From: Chaetoderma sp. LZ-2023a | Lineage: Eukaryota; Mollusca; Caudofoveata; Chaetodermatida; Chaetodermatidae | NCBI GenBank assembly: GCA_034401795.1 | Contig: CM067369.1 | Coordinates: forward strand, 87,074,506 to 87,138,505 | Length of the DNA: 64,000 nucleotides | Direction: 5' to 3' | In this document: positions 1 through 11,394 of the stretch, one piece after another | Layout of the letters: every line of letters begins with the position of its first letter | Position numbering within the stretch: the first letter of the stretch is position 1 | The notes under the pieces: generated by a model | What the model was told of the DNA's origin: nothing | The model's database searches: none | What the model saw: the letters and a program-made list of their open reading frames with translations, nothing else | Position numbers and translations under genes: made by a program

Positions 1-109
1 GGCCTGTGGAAGAACTGCAGAAAACCACAGATTTCATCTTGAGAACGGATCTCCAAGTGTGATACCATCGATCGAAAAGAAGAAGAAGAGCCTACACCTA
101 TAGAATCCT

Positions 110-970
110 TCTAGCCAAATTTGGATAAAACCCACCAAGCGGTTATAGAGATGCATTGTGAAAATTTCCGGTAATTTTTTCATAAAATTTATGATTATCA
201 CCAAAATTCAACCCATTAAAATTGTGAATAGATGTTCTGGAGCATACCACGATAGGGTCTGTTCAGCCAACTAGGGTTGAAATCTGTCAAGTTGTTAATG
301 ATGAGTAGCGTTTTGCATTTGACAATTTCCGATAAATTGTTCATCAAATCTAAGATTTTCATACCAAAAAAATTGACCAATCAAAATTCTGTATAAAAAT
401 TCGATGCCTAGACCAATAGGTTCAAAGTAAGTTGAAATCCACCCAGCAGTTAATGAGTAGTGTTTTGATAGTTTTCGGTAAATCTTTGATAAAAATATGA
501 GCTTTTCACCAAATGACTTGACCAATTAAAATTCTGTATAAACGTTCTGAAGTCTAGGTCCATAGGGACCTTCCAGCCAAACTACGTTGAAATCTGTCAA
601 GCAGTTAGTGAGGAGTAGCATTTTGACAATTTCCAGTAAAATCTTTCATAAAATCACAGATTTTTACACACAAAACTTTACCAATCAAAATTCTGTATAC
701 AAGTTCTCAACTAAGCAAATGCGTTAGGGTCCTTCCAGCCAAATTAGGTTGAAATCTGCCAAGCGGTTAATGAGGGTTAGTGTTTTTGCAATTTCAGGCA
801 CATTTTTCATAAAATCTAAGATTTTCACCCAAAAAATTGGCCAATCAAAATTCTGTACTGGCTGGAAGGACCCTAATGCTTTTCGCCTTCACAACTTGTA
901 TACAGTTCTGAAGCCTAGTCCCATAGAGTCCTTCCAGCCAAAGTAAGTTTAAGTCTGTCAAAAGATTTTG
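110..970. repeat. diverged tandem repeat, about 158 bp x 5
   Basis: The landmark CCAATCAAAATTCTGTA recurs near 208, 376, 522, 681 and 841, each followed by TTCTGAAGCCTA-like, CCTTCCAGCCAAA-like and GTCAAGCGGTTAATGAG-like segments. Units are 70-85% alike by eye. The same unit recurs at 17640-17810, 47130-47700 and 54650-54850. Short ORFs here are not convincing genes. Confidence 0.8.
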
Positions 971-2519
971 GCATTTTGGCCACCAACAAAGAAAGTACAA
1001 AGTATGATGCTATGTTGAAAGATCAGGCAGTGAATATGACCTTCATACTATCAGTGTGGGAAAGATTACCGGGCCCCTGCTAACCACACTGGTCGAGAAG
1101 AAACGGAATCCATTACCACTCTGATGTCAAAATGTAAAATGTTTACATTAAATTAAAAGATGAACTGGTGTTCATTTTCAAACAAATTTGGTGGAAGATG
1201 TTGCTGTCCATCCACCAAAATTGTTGAAAAATCTACACCAGTTTCTTTGCCATTGGCAGAGTAAAAGATAGAATATTGACCTCGGAGGGGTAAGGGTTAA
1301 AAGACATCGAGAGAGTGGGGAAACGTGATTAAAGACTACCGGTAGTCATTGGAAATAGGATGAAAGAGCACTCAAAGTAAATACGTCATGAGGGATTGGA
1401 ATCGACTGACACCAGCAACGGCGTGTTAGAACCCAGGAACACGCTACCGATGCATTCTTATTACAACAATGAGGGATTGAAATCGGTTGTAATGTTAAAT
1501 AAGAAAATAAGCACAGCGGCTGAAGGTGTGTCATGGCAGGCAGCAAACACCAGTCCACAAACGTGGATAAAAAATAAACATGTTCAAACAGTAACAAGAG
1601 GTATCAGAAGATACGAAACATCTCACATTTTTTAAGTTGCCGCAGGATCTGGCTGCTGCAGGACCCAGTCTGCCCAGGACTCTGGTGCTTATCTAGCAAA
1701 AATTCTAGGTGCGGTTGCAATTCAAACCCTCTTCAAAATTGAGATGAAGTCAAGTCGCTATAGGACCCATAAGGTCACCAAATTTTAAGTCGATCGGAGC
1801 AAAAGTCATTTGCCGGGCATTTATTAAAAAATATTTACAAATCTTTTTTTTTAAATATTTTTTTTCTCCATTTGTCATGTTAAGTTCATTTTTTGGCAAA
1901 ATTTTGTTTGGGTATTTTGCCCCCCCAATATTTTTTTTTTAAACTTGAAACCTTGGGGATGATTGCACATGGAGTTTATTACAATCGATTGGTGTTGACT
2001 TTTGACCCCGCCCCTACCCTCAATTTGTACCAAGATAAAAATAATTCCTTGTACTGTAGTCTACTCATCATTTAAAAAAACTTAACCAAGCAATTATGAG
2101 TATAAATTGGAAAAAATGCCTAAAAAAATTAAAGTTCAACGCTAAACTTTTTTTTTTAAATTTGAAATTCAATTTCATTTTTCATATTTAGGACTTAAAA
2201 AACCATAACCATAGGATTAACATTAAGCTGGATATAAAAATTAGTCAAAGTTAAAACTTGAAAAAAATAAAGAAAAATTTCAAAAATCGATATAGTTTTG
2301 ATGTAAACCAGTCCTAAGCATCATATAGAACACATCTGTGAATTTCTTTTAAAAATCGGACGAACCCTTAGGGGTGCAAATGTCATTTTTAAAATCCTTA
2401 ACCAGAGCGGTTATTTTTCCACCCTCTCCAAAAATCTTTTTTCAACTTCGTGAAAATGTGAGATAAAAATGATGGATGCTCCCCAAAATGTGTATTTAAA
2501 ATAACGAGCGTATTGTATA
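971..2519. other. AT-rich non-coding stretch, nothing recognised
   Basis: Contains T-rich tracts (1840-1940, 2150-2290) and scattered short ORFs without family features. The segment 1650-2450 resembles degraded array sequence, but no repeat partner was identified in the window. Confidence 0.5.
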
Positions 2520-2960
2520 CCATGTCGATCATAACACCTTCAGAATATAATGCATCCATACACCAACTTTAGATCCCATTTTGTACATGCAACAGAAATT
2601 CAGAGTTTTAAGCATCCATACACCAACCGTAGTTCCAGTACTGTATAAGTGTATAAAAAAATTTCGTAAAACTACAACCTGGACACAAATTTTCTGTAAC
2701 GTTCCGTGAACCATGAAAAGTTAGTCACACTGACCCTACTTTTCATACAGAAGACAACTTCAGAGTATAGTGCATCAATACACCAAGTTTAGTTCCCCAC
2801 CATCCACGCACGCACACGCACACACACACACACACACACACACCCCAATACCACCAAAAGCGCTTGAAACTACAATCCGGACACAAATTTTCTGTAAGGT
2901 TCAGTGAACCGTGAAAGGTAGGTCCCGTTGACCTACTTTTCATACACTGCACACCTTAAG
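2520..2960. repeat. about 220-bp tandem repeat x 2 with internal CA microsatellite
   Basis: TTCAGAATATAATGCATC and TTCAGAGTATAGTGCATC open two units; both contain GGACACAAATTTTCTGTAA and GTGAACCATGAAA/GTGAACCGTGAAA. A (CA)n tract interrupts the second unit at about 2813-2843. Confidence 0.75.
2813..2843. repeat. CA microsatellite
   Basis: Uninterrupted CA dinucleotides preceded by CGCACGCACACG, inside a larger tandem repeat unit. Confidence 0.9.
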
Positions 2961-3412
2961 ATACATCGACATACCAAATTTGGTAACTGAAAATATCCGG
3001 AACCTATAGCCAAGACAAACGTGTATGGGATCGACGGGAAAGGTGGCCACTATATGCTTCAAAATCTTTTGTGAAGCCTAAGAATGGAACTTCCTAGCAA
3101 CAGGACATGCGCGACATACCATAGTTGTGACTTAGGTACCTTTTTAAGGAATGCTAAAAAGTTGACTGATCAACTGACCAACAGACAGATATATACTAGT
3201 TGTGATTGATGCCAAACAGGGCCAGAGTGGAAGAATTCATTGAATACTAAGAAAACTGTGGAGACTTGAATATTTTCACACCCGACCAACAAAAAAGAAG
3301 AGTTTATCAGTGACATCTAAACAATGAAGAATAGGAAATCCCATGACGCAGACGTCACATAGACCCATATCCCTAGCGACAGACATTCACCTTCTGCTAT
3401 TCACTGCAGTGC

Positions 3413-3725
3413 ATGGGTCTGATCTGTCACTCATATATTTGACGTCATAATCAAAATACATCACTTGTTAGCTGATGCCACAATCAAATGATATAGGTCT
3501 GACATGAAAGTGGCAAAGCTCCGGCAGTAACCATCTCAATTGTATGTCATTGGTGACTTTACAATTTAATAAACATTCTGTTGTATATTCTGAAAGTAAT
3601 CTGACTGAGCGGTTGCTGCCATAGGAAACAACAGCTCCCAGTCAAATTAATTTTACAATAATTAACAGCTTACTTGTATAGTTATCTTTAAATCCCGTGA
3701 ATTCCAGGTTCAGTGATAAAATCAA
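3413..3725 (+). mobile_element. family-A hairpin MITE, diverged copy
   Basis: Shows the family order: TTTGACGTCATAATC near the left, TTTAATAAACATTCTGTTG, then a hairpin whose arms read TCTGACTGAGCGGTTGCTGCC and its partner CAACAGCTCCCAGTCAAATT, then a right segment ending TTCCAGGTTCAG. Contains a perfect TGACGTCA at 3440-3447. Terminal repeats are degraded. Confidence 0.7.
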
Positions 3726-3748
3726 TTCAAATGAGCGTCCCACATTGC

Positions 3749-3830
3749 TTAATGGTCAAGCAAGCCAAAAATAGAACTTTTCAGACCTGGTCTTGTGAAG
3801 TGTCCATTTTGTGTCTGGAAAAGGATCTAA
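3749..3830. repeat. family-H palindrome, partial arm
   Basis: CTTAATGGTCAAG, CTGGTCTTGTGAAGTGTCC and a GTCTGGAAAAG tail match one outer arm of family H; the palindromic core is missing. Confidence 0.5.
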
Positions 3831-4166
3831 AACAATAAAACACGTAACACCTGAATAGTAAGTGAAATCATAAGCATCAACAATCAGTGTATATTAACAA
3901 AAATCCACATTTATTTCATTATAATTTCTTATATACAACACAAAGTGATCATATATAATATTTATAATAAGCTTTTTATGAAAATAATGATGAATAATTT
4001 ACAAACATTTACCTATATTAAACCTTTACATAAATACATCAGTACTAATGAAACCCACACATCAGACTAACCGCTTCAACACTACACCCGAGTTCAGACC
4101 AAATTCTTTACGATGTACGAGATATTCTGCTGAACTAATTTGGCCAAAGTCACTGCCTGGCATCAA
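3831..4166. other. AT-rich stretch, nothing recognised
   Basis: No open reading frame or repeat partner in the window; contains simple A/T-rich sequence. Confidence 0.4.
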
Positions 4167-4443
4167 TTAACCCATTAGCACTCAGCCAGACAAAAACGTT
4201 TTGAAAATTGTCAATTTGCAGACGAGACGATTTCTAAATTTCACCACTCGAATGACTGGCTCGATAACCGATAAATTCCCATTTGCAGACCAAGAGATTA
4301 TTTTTGAAAGTTTAGCACTAGTATAACCGGCTTGGTTATCGAGCCAGTCATTCCAGTGGTAAATTTTCAAAAATAATCTCTTGGTCAGCAAATAGACATT
4401 TTCTGAGAAAATTTAAGTTTACTTGAACAAATTTGAGGGTTAA
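4167..4443. mobile_element. family-H palindromic repeat (TTAA-flanked)
   Basis: Begins TTAACCCATTAGCACTCAG and ends TTTGAGGGTTAAA. Between them are arms carrying ATTTGCAGACCAAGAG, CCAGTGGTAAATTTTCAAAA and GACTGGCTCGATAACCG with their complements. The core is partly duplicated, which makes this copy longer than the usual 180-240 bp. Confidence 0.7.
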
Positions 4444-5025
4444 ATTACCGTTGAAAATATTCAACACTATAGAGCTGTACAATTGTTGTGAAATGGAAAC
4501 ACAGTGGATGTAGGGTTAAAATGGTTTACTGGATGCATAATTGCATATATTAGATTTTATTGCCACCCTACACTATATATCTAATGACAATTTTGGAAAT
4601 GCTAGCTTTAAAAGCCTACTGATCGGGTTAGAAATAAATTTCACCAAAGCAATGACAGGAGTTGAATTCAATTCAATTCAAACTATCAATTCTAATATTA
4701 ATATTTAAAATAAATCAATTTAAATTCAATTCATTAGGAATTATATGATTCAAACACTGCTACAAATTGATTATTTTAAAAACAATATGACCATATGTCC
4801 GTACTCAATGAGTGAGCCGTAAACAAGGGCTTGTCAGAGTTTTGAGCCTCACCTACACTACGACGAAATACCAAATATTTCTTTATGCTATATGGTTAAT
4901 CTACTCCCATATATGTAATACTATTAATGTAATCTATTCTTACATTTGTAGTTCTGTTGTGGTCATGGTGGTAGCTGTTTAATAAAATTATCATTCTGTA
5001 CATGAAGGCCTGGAACAGCAAGCAG
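4444..5025. other. AT-rich stretch before the mariner fossil
   Basis: Contains repeated AATTCAATTCAA-like sequence near 4665-4740. The last 100 bases may be more of the mariner fossil but are too decayed to assign. Confidence 0.4.
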
Positions 5026-5112
5026 TGTGTCGAGAAAATTATGACAAAGCTCATGAACTGGTGTTGGACAATAGGCAAGTTTCAATGCATGGGCTAGAGG
5101 AGATGTATCAAC

Positions 5113-5887
5113 GGACCTTTCCAGCTTATCCATCCATCACATGACATCATAATCAACTACGTAACGTGTAGGATGATGTTATAATCAATGATGCCATAGA
5201 CAGAATACATCACGAACGCATAACTGAAGACGGACTAAGCATTGTTATATGAATTGTATGTATGTATGATTACTGTATTCTGCAGCTGTAGTAGTAGAAC
5301 CATCCTACAGCTGCAATCAGTCCTTCTTCGCTTTTTCCCACTGTGTCTTGTCCTCAGCCAAAATCCTTAGCTTCCTCAGGTCTATTCTTGACTTGAGTGT
5401 ACCTAATCCTGCTTTCTTGAGGTCACCTCGTAACACGCTTAGCAGATTTATGCAATGACGTCCTCTCCTGGCTCTGTATTTGCTGGCTCCAAGTAGGGCG
5501 AATTCCAAGGTTCTCTGTGCTGGTGTGTCTTCTGGCATCCTTAGAACATGGCCAAACATGGACCATCTTTGCTGGGTGACTTTTACAGACAGCGTCTGTT
5601 ACACATCTTGTATAGTGCATCGTTGGAAATTATGCTCTCTGGCCAATGGTGCCCAGCGAATTGTATGTCTTTACTATTTAATAAACATTCCGTTGACTAC
5701 TTTGAAACTAAATGGACTGGGCAACAGCGCCCAGTCAGTTTAGTTTCAAAATATTCAACAGCTCACAGGCTACTTACCTGTCTAGTTTTCTGGAAATTGA
5801 TAGTCAGGCGATTCAGGGATCGATCGATCCCAACATGGGCGAAGCTTAACTAAGGATGGGCGGGGATAGCTAAAACTGGAAAGGTCC
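5113..5887 (+). mobile_element. family-A hairpin MITE inserted in the mariner fossil, itself split by a LINE
   Basis: Starts GGACCTTTCCAGCTTATCC and ends AAACTGGAAAGGTCC (terminal inverted repeats). The left half to 5260 and the right half from 5658 are contiguous in other copies; the gap is a LINE 3' fragment. The right half holds TTTAATAAACATTCCGTTGA, a reduced hairpin (GACTGGGCAACAGCGCCCAGTC) and the ATGGGCGGGGATAGC subterminal segment. Confidence 0.85.
5261..5657 (-). mobile_element. 5'-truncated LINE 3' end (same family as 60463-62430)
   Basis: Minus-strand ORF reads FGHVLRMPEDTPAQRTLEFA, then a region of RGRHCINLLSVLRGDLKKAG and LRKLRILAEDKTQWEKAKKD before the stop, matching the C-terminal end of the LINE at 60.5 kb. 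The 3' tail is a TATG-type microsatellite. It is flanked by direct repeats GAATTGTATG (5251-5260 and 5658-5667), as expected of target-primed insertion. Confidence 0.85.
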
Positions 5888-5976
5888 ATTGATGGAATAT
5901 TACAACAATTACACATTCACACCAGAAATGAAGATGACCAGAGTGACTAGCATCAGGGTTCTTCTTACTACGACTC

Positions 5977-6295
5977 ATGGTTCATACAAGAATTTGACCA
6001 AATTGTTCAAGCACTTCAAGGACTATGTCTCTCATTTTCAAGGACTAAAACTGGACTATCTTTAGGGGGTGAAAGAAGTTTTGCAAATTAGATGTTCTGA
6101 AACGACATCTTCTGCAGTGCTGAGTGATAATCAGCCTTATATTGTACGCAACGTTTGCCTATAATGGAAAAAACACATTTTCAAGTACTTTTCTAGGCGT
6201 TGCTGGAATTTTCACTTACTTTTCAAGACAAATTTCAAGCACTTTCAAGGACTGAAGCCAAAATTCAAATACTTTTCAAATTTGTATGAATCCTG
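5977..6295. mobile_element. hAT-like MITE inserted in the mariner fossil
   Basis: Inverted ends CATGGTTCATACAAGAATTTG-like and CAGGATTCATACAAATTTG on the opposite strand, with internal subterminal CAAGCACTTTCAAGGACT/CAAGCACTTCAAGGACT repeats. It interrupts mariner coding sequence between LLT and RYNTTVERF. No clear target duplication is readable, so the superfamily is tentative. Confidence 0.6.
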
Positions 6296-6525
6296 TAGGT
6301 ACAATACAACTGTTGAGAGGTTTCCCTCAAGATTAGTAACATGTGAAGAGACCTGGATTTACCACTGCGACCTTGTATCCAAACAACAGTCTAGCGAGGT
6401 GAAATATGTGCGATCACCCACCCAGGTCAATGGAATTCAAAGCAACCTGTTCAACCAAGATCTGGGACAGCAGAGGAATCATTCATATCGATTTTATGCC
6501 ACGTGGAACCACGATCACAGGCAAT

Positions 6526-6905
6526 GGACCTTTCCATTTTTAGCTATGCCCCGCCCATCACTAGCTAAGCTCCACCCACACGTCGCCGTGTTGGGATTGA
6601 TCGATCCCCAAATGCCCTAGCTATCAATTTCCTGAAAACTATACAGGGAAGCTGTTGAATATTTTGTAACTAATTTGACTGGGTGCTGTTGCTGCCTATG
6701 GCAGCAACAGCGCCAGCCAAATTATTTTTAAAATATTCAACAGAATATTTATTAAATAGTAAAAGCAAACAATTTGTACAACGCATAGACCGTCCTCAAA
6801 TATGTGTTCGTGACGTACTTATCAACGTCATTCATTATGATGTCATTGTACACATTACGCAGTTCATTATGATGTCATATGATAGGTGGGTACTCTGGAA
6901 AGGTG
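6526..6905 (-). mobile_element. family-A hairpin MITE inserted in the mariner fossil
   Basis: Reverse-orientation copy: GGACCTTTCCATTTTTAGC at left, TGGAAAGGTG at right, with a near-perfect central hairpin (GGGTGCTGTTGCTGCC/GGCAGCAACAGCGCC). Removing it restores ITGN-YYAD of the mariner reading frame, with AAT on both sides (6523-6525 and 6906-6908) as a possible 3-bp target duplication. Confidence 0.85.
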
Positions 6906-7289
6906 AATTACTATGCTGACATAATTCAGAAATTGAGAGAATTAAGAAATCAGAAATGGCGTGGAACTCTAACATGAGTTGTGCTCCTCCACGCAGGACA
7001 CTGCACAAGTCTCCACCTCAAAAGTTACAATGGATGCGGTGTAAGAATGTGGATATGAACTCTTGCCTTATCCCCAGTATTTTCCAGACATCCCAATGAC
7101 TGCTCTCTAATAAGTAATTTGAAAACCCTCTTCCGTGGCATAATATATCAGGAAGCTAATGAGGTGACGGCTGCTGTAGAGGAGCGGTTTGACACCCAAG
7201 ACAAATTTCTATACCAGAAGGGCATCGAAGACCTCAAGACCCGTTGGATCAAGTGTATTGGCATAGACAGGGACTATCTAGAGAAATAA

Positions 7290-7720
7290 TTAAATGTGAA
7301 CAATATATCCATTGTTGGTCCGATTTGGACTACAAGCCATCGGACAAGTCATCGTATATATCCGCAAAGGCCACCCCACCCCTACCCCCAAAAATTTTCA
7401 AGCAAACTATCAGGTTTATAAAGTATCTATCCACACATCATATGATTAGTATCCATTCAGTCACCCCCATGCTTACAAGATCACCTGTTTAGGTGATCAT
7501 TTGTACCTTGGACGAAATGACCAGCAATAATAAAGAACCACCATATCTCTAGGTGCTAGAATACACTTAATAATATATCTAAAACCCAGATCCAATAACA
7601 TAATTGAAATACTAATATAGTATACATATACTGTCCAACATCCAGTGATTGTATGCTATGTGACAAAACAGCCTTAATAGGAAAACTTTAAGGCTTACGA
7701 AAAATGACAAGTTCTTTTTG
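7290..7720. other. non-coding, nothing recognised
   Basis: Follows the mariner stop and may include its 3' terminal region. No matching terminal repeat was located. Confidence 0.4.
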
Positions 7721-7724
7721 ATGA

Positions 7725-7865
7725 AGGAGTAGTGTTGAGTATTTTGAAACTAGTTTGACTGTAACCTTCGAGTCAAATTAGTTTTAAAATAGTCAGTAGC
7801 TTACCTGTATACATGTAGTTGTCTTATAAATGGGACTCTGGAATTTCGAGGGTTAAAACTTTAAA
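7725..7865 (+). mobile_element. family-A MITE, right-half fragment
   Basis: GTTGAGTATTTTGAAACTAG and a short hairpin (TTTGACTGTAACCTTCGAGTCAAA) followed by CAGTAGCTTACCTGTATA. Both outer ends are missing. Confidence 0.65.
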
Positions 7866-8070
7866 ACGCTATTTCACTGGTGAATTACAACAATCAGTTA
7901 ATGTTTCATTGGTCATTTGAGCACAGAAGTAAATTACAAATATAATCATACGACAAACCTTTTTTTATTAACACCAGTTTGTCTAAAGCTGTCTATTCCC
8001 AGAGTATATGTTGTAAGTTACTGTGCGATTTTTAGCGAGTTTCTATTTATAATTATACAGTATTTCAATA

Positions 8071-8439
8071 CACCTTTCCAGTTTATCCATCCATCATATG
8101 ACTATAATCAATGTGATGTGTAGGATGACATCATAATCAATTACAGCATGAATGACTCGATTTAGTCCATCTTAAACACTTGTACGAATTGTTTGTTTTT
8201 GCTATTTAATAAACAGGCTGTTGAATGTTTTGAAACTAATTTGACTGGGCATCGTTGCTGCCATAGGCAGCAACACCAAGCACCCAGTTAAATTTGTTTC
8301 AAAATATTCAACAGCTTACCTGTATAGGTTTCTGGAAATTAATAGTCAGGGAGTTCAGTGATCTATTGATACCAACACAAGCGAGGTGGGTGGAGCTTAG
8401 CTAGAGATGGGCGTGGCATAGCAAAAACTGGAAAGGTCC
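8071..8439 (+). mobile_element. family-A hairpin MITE
   Basis: Near full-length: CACCTTTCCAGTTTATCCAT at left, AAACTGGAAAGGTCC at right, TTTAATAAACAGGCTGTTGA, a GTTGCTGCC/GGCAGCAAC hairpin and a GGTGGGTGGAGCTTAGCTAG subterminal segment. Confidence 0.85.
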
Positions 8440-8654
8440 AGTTATACTCATTTTCTCCATGTAGTACATTTCAGGCATATATACATGCGTATTGACATGC
8501 TATCTTTAAGAATTGTAATGGTAAACTTCTATGTACACAGAATTATTAAATTTGACCGTATGAAAATATCAACAATTTAATTAAAATAAGAAATAGAATC
8601 TATACAGCTCACAAATAACTGAACATGTGTCCAAAATGAAATAAAAGGTACAGC

Positions 8655-9775
8655 TAGGCTTGCACGATTTTTTTGATTTAATCGTGAAGTTCGATTTATT
8701 TTTTAAAATCACGATTTTTACGATGTAATTGAGGAAAAATCGGAAAATCGTTAAAAATTTCATGTTTTTTTAAAATCCGAGGTGTGTACTTTTCCGTCGC
8801 ATTTTATCAATACATGAGTACAATTATAATCGATTCACGCCTGAGTTCATTGTGTTTATATCCCGCCGTGCCATGCAAGTGTCGAATAATTACTAATCAC
8901 AACACAAAGCGCTACAATAAACAAGCTAACAATAGCGAGGTAACAGCTTTTGTCATTGAGACTCCGTCGAATCGCAATAAAATTTTCTTTCTTTCGCTGC
9001 AGACCCCGAGTCTGTCGTGAAATGTCAAGTATATACTTAGTTGCACAGTGTTAGGCAATCAGTGAACATGTCTTTTTAATTCTAGCGTTAGCAATTTCAG
9101 GCGGTGTAATACTTTTTCCTTTTTGACTCGGTTGTCATGTTAAATTAAAGAAAATAAAGCAACAGCATTCCAGATTGTTTGATTTTGAACTGTGCGTTCT
9201 GTTGATTACTCTTAAATGTAACTCGTACATTCTGAAAGCAACTATAAACTGCACTATAGGACGAGTTTACGCCGTTCCACTCGTACCTACTCAAAACTAC
9301 CATCCTATGTATGTGAATTGCACAGTATCTCCCCGGGTACTAATATTAGCGTCTTCGCGTTACTCCGGTAATGACCTAAACTCGTCCTACAAAGGGAGAC
9401 TATAAGCGGAAGCTGATACATCATGTAATCTATATATTTTCTCGGCGACATTTTATCTCAAATTTTGATGAAATAAATAATGTTTATTAAACTATACGCA
9501 ATATTTAGGCGGTCCCAATTAATAATTTCACTCCCGCGATGATGGATATAAGGTATATATTAAGCATAGACATAGGATGGTAAGAATTCCTTGCATGAAA
9601 ATGTGTTCTAATTTCGTTCTATTTTTGTGTCATTTATTTCAACTTTTTCTAGAAACAAGTCATGTTACACACCCACCCCACCCCCTTTACACTTTTGGGA
9701 ATTTGGACCCACGATTTAATCGAAAATTTTATAAAATCGATCGCGATGTTTCAAAGCAAAAATCGCGCAAGCCAC
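8655..9775. mobile_element. hAT-like non-autonomous transposon, 1.12 kb
   Basis: Inverted ends TAGGCTTGCACGATTTTT and, on the opposite strand, GTGGCTTGCGCGATTTTT. Flanking 8-mers GGTACAGC (8647-8654) and GGTACAGA (9776-9783) differ at one base, as for an aged 8-bp target duplication. Subterminal sequence is rich in CGATTTAATCG-type motifs. Internal ORFs are short and unrecognised. Related ends appear near 38320-38770 and 60065-60410. Confidence 0.7.
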
Positions 9776-9794
9776 GGTACAGATGAATATTTTT

Positions 9795-9880
9795 GACTTA
9801 ATTTGATTGGAAACCATTTCTGACTAACAGGCAGCAATGGCTTCCAATCAAATTAAGACCAAAACATTCAACAGAACATT
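9795..9880. repeat. isolated family-A hairpin core
   Basis: ACTTAATTTGATTGGAAACC and its complement GGCTTCCAATCAAATTAAG form a hairpin of the family-A type without the flanking parts. Confidence 0.6.
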
Positions 9881-9936
9881 TTTTTACATCATAAGATAAA
9901 ACCAAGGCATACTAAAACGTACCGAAATAAATGGAT

Positions 9937-10318
9937 AAATCCAATCTGTTACTCAAGTATATGACGTCATAATCAACTACATCACATGTTGGATGGCGTC
10001 ATAATCGTAATTCACAGAAATATTCTGTCATGAAGCTGGAATAGTTTGTCAAGTGTGTGAATTGTATGTCTTTGATGGATTTACTATTTAATGAACATAC
10101 TGTTGAATATTTTGAAGCTAATTTGACTGGGCACTGTTGCCGCCATAGGAGTAACAGCAACAAGTTAAATTGGTTTCAAAGTATTTAACAGGCTAATTGT
10201 GTAATTACCTTGAAATTGTGATTGTGGGAATTCAAGATTTAAATTATATAAATCGATCGGAACACATGCAAAGCATGGGCGGAGCTTAGCTAGAAATGGG
10301 TGGGACATAGTTAGAAAT
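9937..10318 (+). mobile_element. family-A hairpin MITE
   Basis: Left side ATCTGTTACTCAAGTATATG with TGACGTCA at 9962-9969, TTTAATGAACATACTGTTGA, a decayed hairpin, and the right subterminal AAAGCATGGGCGGAGCTTAG. It belongs to the subtype whose ends read TGGATTCC rather than GGACCTTTCC. Confidence 0.75.
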
Positions 10319-10517
10319 GTATTTTATCAGCATGCATGGATGGACATATGTACAAGGACTCATGTATAGTTTGCTACTACTTCTTGCCACGTATAGGGGG
10401 CTTCAGGTTAAAAAATATCTGTAAAATTCTATGCTATGAATGTACTGTGCACAAGTAAATCAGAAACATACATACAAACTAAACGAAATCACTGATTTCT
10501 TTTTTCACGAGAGTTGA

Positions 10518-10694
10518 TACTTACCTCCCTAATACTCTTTGATATTGCTAAATATCGGCTTTCACTTAATAAAACACTCAGATTTAAAAAGCAAGGTGCC
10601 CCTTATGGGCAGGTAGTCAGAAGTCAGTCAGGCGGATGCCAGCCCCACCACCGCGCATGCGCCGACTAGTACTTCCTCTGACTAATTTATTGGC
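10518..10694 (-). repeat. DIRS inverted terminal repeat (element 3' side)
   Basis: TACTTACCTCCCTAATACTC to CTAATTTATTGGC is the inverted, about 95% identical partner of 17242-17419. Confidence 0.93.
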
Positions 10695-10760
10695 TGACAC
10701 ACATGCAACATAATAAAGAGCCTGAAGACCGAGCCTCAGTGGGGCGGAGAGGCCGGGTCC

Positions 10761-10863
10761 GTATTAGGGAGGTAAGTATCAACTCTCTCGTGAAAAAAGA
10801 AATCCGTGATTTCGTTTATTTCACTTCAAGAGTATACTTACCGCCCTAATACTCTGATATTGC
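10761..10863 (-). repeat. DIRS internal complementary region
   Basis: Two halves. 10761-10817 is the reverse complement of the outer left end of the element (10481-10538). 10813-10863 is the reverse complement of the outer right end (about 17388-17437). They meet at a shared GTTT. In the DIRS model this region templates the joining of both ends into a circular intermediate. Confidence 0.9.
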
Positions 10864-11040
10864 CAGAATTTGTCAGTGAATTCGGCGGGAGGGAGGCGAG
10901 GTCAAAAGACCAGCTCTTCCCTATGCGCTTTAAGCACTTAAACTTCTGAAATTGTGTGGAAACACAATCAGGAATAGATAGGAAAAACATCGGCTAACAC
11001 AAACCGATGGCTGAGAGATGACCAAAAGTCATAAGCGCCT

Positions 11041-11058
11041 CCCCCCCCCCCCCCCCCC
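11041..11058. repeat. poly-C tract
   Basis: Eighteen or so C residues inside the DIRS 3' untranslated part; prone to sequencing length error. Confidence 0.85.
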
Positions 11059-11394
11059 TCTTGGGAGGAAGACTGAATGACCTCAATGTCCCATACGCTC
11101 TCTACGTACAAGGGCCATGTACTATAGGACATTAAACGAAAAGGCTACATTTTCGCATACTCTCAATAATGAACCACATAAAACACGTACCATCACCATA
11201 TTAATAACGAAGGGTCACGTGACATTACAAAAAACCATGGACAACACACACAAGACTGACCTTGTGGAAGATTGGCGCTGTCATCATCTCCCCATTGGTG
11301 AAGACTGATGCAGCCCATAAAGTAGATGTTTCCATTGATTAAATGTGAAATATATAAAAAATGAGGATACCTCATCAAAATATGTACACCTAGT

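Larger units (their letters stand above)
5026..7289 (+). pseudogene. mariner-family transposase fossil, split by three insertions
   Basis: Four pieces read in order as a mariner (IS630/Tc1/mariner) transposase. 5026-5112: CRENYDKAHELVLDNRQVSM, the N-terminal DNA-binding part. 5888-5976: TPEMKMTRVTSIRVLLT. 6296-6525: RYNTTVERFPSRLVTCEETW then, after frameshifts, DFMPRGTTITGN, around the first catalytic Asp region (intact families have GDETW; here CEETW). 6906-7289: NYYADIIQKLRELRNQKW then PNDCSLISNLKTLFRGIIYQ and AAVEERFDTQ..KGIEDLKTRWIKCI up to TAA. Frameshifts, stops and loss of the Asp in the ETW motif make it non-functional. The gaps are filled by a family-A MITE (5113-5887), a hAT-like MITE (5977-6295) and another family-A MITE (6526-6905). 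Confidence 0.85.
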
